DNA from: UBA1140 sp964573285
GTDB lineage: Bacteria > Campylobacterota > Campylobacteria > Campylobacterales > Sulfurovaceae
Length of the DNA stretch: 6,015 nucleotides
Direction: 5' to 3'
Assembly: GCA_964573285.1 (NCBI GenBank)
Contig: CAZNJD010000004.1
Coordinates: 1 to 6,015, forward strand
A program made the position numbers and the translations under genes. A model generated the notes under the pieces. It was not told the origin of the DNA. It did no database searches and saw nothing but the letters and a program-made list of their open reading frames with translations. This document shows positions 4,939 to 6,015 of this stretch, piece after piece. Every line of letters begins with the position of its first letter. The first letter of the stretch is position 1.

Positions 4939-5775
4939 ATGAACAAATTACTACTAAATGAACCCCCTCTCATGGTACTTCCAACTTTAGCCTCTGTTTT
5001 AGGTCTAAATGAAGCTATTTTTCTACAACAATTGTACTATTGGTTACTAAAATCCTCAACCTATTTTGAGAATAGAAAATGGGTCTATCGAAGCATAAAA
5101 GAGTGGGAAGAGGAGTTCCCTTTTTGGTCAAATTCGACAATAAAAAGGGTTGTTAACTCTCTAAAAAAGCGTAAAATTTTGCTAGTAAAAAAGATTTATC
5201 CCAATATTTTTTACTCGATAGATGAGGAAAATATTAGCAAACTAGAGGTCAAAGTGAACGCTCAAATTGAACTTTTGGGCGTTCAAAATGACCCAAGCAA
5301 CGGTCAAATTGACCTAGCAAAAGGTCAAATTGAACCAAGAAAAAGTCAAAATGACCCAACAAAAGGTCAATTTGACCCATCCCCTATATATAATGAAAAT
5401 CAAAGAGACTACACAGAGAATACTCAGAGACTACCAGTAGAGTACACACTCTTTATGCACGAGTGGAATCTTTTTGCTTCTAAAAACTCTCTTAGCAAAA
5501 TCAGCTCATTGAGTGATAGCAGAAAAAGAAAACTTCAACTGCGACTAAAAAATGGTGACTTCAAAAAACTCTTTGATACTGCTCTAGTTGAGATTAAAAA
5601 GAGCCAATATCTGTTAGGTGCAAAAGGGTGGAAGATTACATTTGATTGGCTTATCAAAAATGATGAGAATATTTTAAAAGTTGTAGAGGGGAACTATCGA
5701 GATAAAGAGAATTATGCTAATAGTCCTCTAAATAATTTGCCAAAAGCAGAGAGTTATGTTGTAGGGAATTGGTAA
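4939..5775 (+). CDS. Phage-type replication initiator / replisome organizer (lambda O-like role)
   Basis: This is a 278-residue protein. Residues 1-100 look like a winged-helix DNA-binding domain of the kind found in phage replication proteins. Features are LGLNEAIFLQQLYYWL (21-36), WVYRSIKEWEEEFPFWSNST (48-67), IKRVVNSLKKRKIL (68-81) and a wing ending near FYSID (91-95). Residues 107-148 are six degenerate heptapeptides: NAQIELL, GVQNDPS, NGQIDLA, KGQIEPR, KSQNDPT and KGQFDPS. They are encoded by the iteron DNA and probably act as a flexible linker. Residues 166-254 resemble the C-terminal domain common in phage initiators, ending in GWKITFDWLIKNDENILKVV and EGNY. The predicted role is to bind the iterons within its own gene, melt the adjacent AT-rich DNA and recruit the helicase-loader complex. 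The next gene, a DnaC-like loader, overlaps the stop codon by one base (TAATG), supporting joint function. A DnaD-like family label is possible; no named family could be confirmed. Confidence 0.75.
   Translation: MNKLLLNEPPLMVLPTLASVLGLNEAIFLQQLYYWLLKSSTYFENRKWVYRSIKEWEEEFPFWSNSTIKRVVNSLKKRKILLVKKIYPNIFYSIDEENISKLEVKVNAQIELLGVQNDPSNGQIDLAKGQIEPRKSQNDPTKGQFDPSPIYNENQRDYTENTQRLPVEYTLFMHEWNLFASKNSLSKISSLSDSRKRKLQLRLKNGDFKKLFDTALVEIKKSQYLLGAKGWKITFDWLIKNDENILKVVEGNYRDKENYANSPLNNLPKAESYVVGNW
5247..5401 (+). repeat. Iteron array and AT-rich tract: candidate replication origin inside the initiator gene
   Basis: Thirteen-bp copies start at 5247, 5260, 5281, 5302, 5323, 5344 and 5365, with consensus GGTCAAATTGACC. 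This is a near-perfect palindrome around a central A or T: the copies at 5302 and 5365 are complete, the others differ by one to three bases. The last six are spaced exactly 21 bp apart, close to two helical turns, so all face the same side of the DNA. The first abuts the second at 13 bp. The array ends at 5377 and is followed by TATATATAATGAAAATC (5385-5401), a candidate unwinding tract. TTATGCACG (5453-5461), another eight-of-nine DnaA-box match, lies about 75 bp downstream. The phage lambda origin has the same plan: iterons inside gene O followed by an AT-rich segment. Confidence 0.7.
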
Positions 5776-6015
5776 TGAGTTTTGAAAATATAAGTGAAAT
5801 ATCGGAGATTTTTAAAAAGATTAATAGCTTACCAAAAGTTGCTTGTAGCAGATGTGGAGAGATTTATAGAGGTGAGCAAAAGAATTTTATATGCAAAAAG
5901 TGTTTAGAAAAAGAGAGAGAACAAAGAGAACAAAACAGGGAAAAAGAGTACCAAATCCAAACTTTGCTAAATCTTTCAAATATTCCTATGAGGTATGAAA
6001 ATGCTATTTTTAAAC
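5775..6015 (+). CDS. DnaC-like helicase loader with N-terminal zinc ribbon (cut by window edge)
   Basis: Eighty codons are present, running off the right edge. The ATG at 5775-5777 overlaps the initiator stop codon by one base, which implies translational coupling. The visible part starts with a short helical segment, then a four-cysteine zinc ribbon with C24-x2-C27 and C40-x2-C43 (CSRCG and CKKC). A highly charged helix rich in Glu, Lys, Arg and Gln follows at 44-60. LSNIPMRYENAIFK (67-80) matches the IP-x-RY-x-NA-x-F signature that precedes the AAA+ ATPase domain in DnaC/phage-type loaders. The Walker A and B motifs would lie beyond the window and were not seen. The expected role is to deliver the replicative helicase DnaB to the origin opened by the initiator, equivalent to lambda P, although lambda P is not a zinc-ribbon protein. 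An IstB-like transposase helper is the main alternative. The neighbouring initiator argues against it. Confidence 0.75.
   Translation, partial: MSFENISEISEIFKKINSLPKVACSRCGEIYRGEQKNFICKKCLEKEREQREQNREKEYQIQTLLNLSNIPMRYENAIFK

Noticed and set aside
5260..5377. CRISPR array
   Set aside because: The 21-bp periodic repeats lie in frame within a coding sequence, the 13-bp units are separated by only 8 bp, and there are no unique spacers. They are iterons, not CRISPR.

Overview
The window is AT-rich and compact, with Campylobacterota-like promoters (TATAAT/TAAAAT -10 boxes, mostly without a clear -35). Together with a roughly 1,050-residue NAD-dependent glutamate dehydrogenase, this suggests a free-living or host-associated member of that phylum (Arcobacter/Sulfurimonas-like). 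The assignment is an inference; no taxonomic marker gene is present.

Left part (1-358): the minus strand carries the first 41 codons of a MerR-like helix-turn-helix protein. It most resembles the N-terminus of an IS607-family serine transposase (TnpA), so an insertion sequence probably runs off the left edge. The 233-bp gap before the next gene holds a TATAAT box very close to the tnpA start and a long AT-rich hairpin that probably terminates the DJ-1 gene.

Middle part (359-4179): a DJ-1/YajL-family gene (minus) and a large NAD-glutamate dehydrogenase gene (plus) diverge from a 113-bp regulatory gap with one promoter in each direction and overlapping inverted repeats. Both look like intact host genes.

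Right part (4180-6015): the character changes to a mobile-element replication module, all on the plus strand. First comes a GC-rich, multi-stem inverted-repeat structure of unknown function (about 4234-4360). Then come a 75-residue XRE-type regulator, a strong promoter whose -10 is embedded in a 19-bp palindrome, a 278-residue replication initiator and, overlapping it by one base, the start of a DnaC-like helicase loader with a zinc ribbon.

The most notable signal is inside the initiator gene. Seven copies of a 13-bp palindromic motif (consensus GGTCAAATTGACC), six of them at an exact 21-bp period, are followed at once by a TATATATAAT tract. This is the arrangement of the phage lambda origin inside gene O, which is also followed by a helicase-loader gene (P). 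The window therefore probably contains the origin, initiator and loader of a prophage or integrative element inserted downstream of the glutamate dehydrogenase gene.
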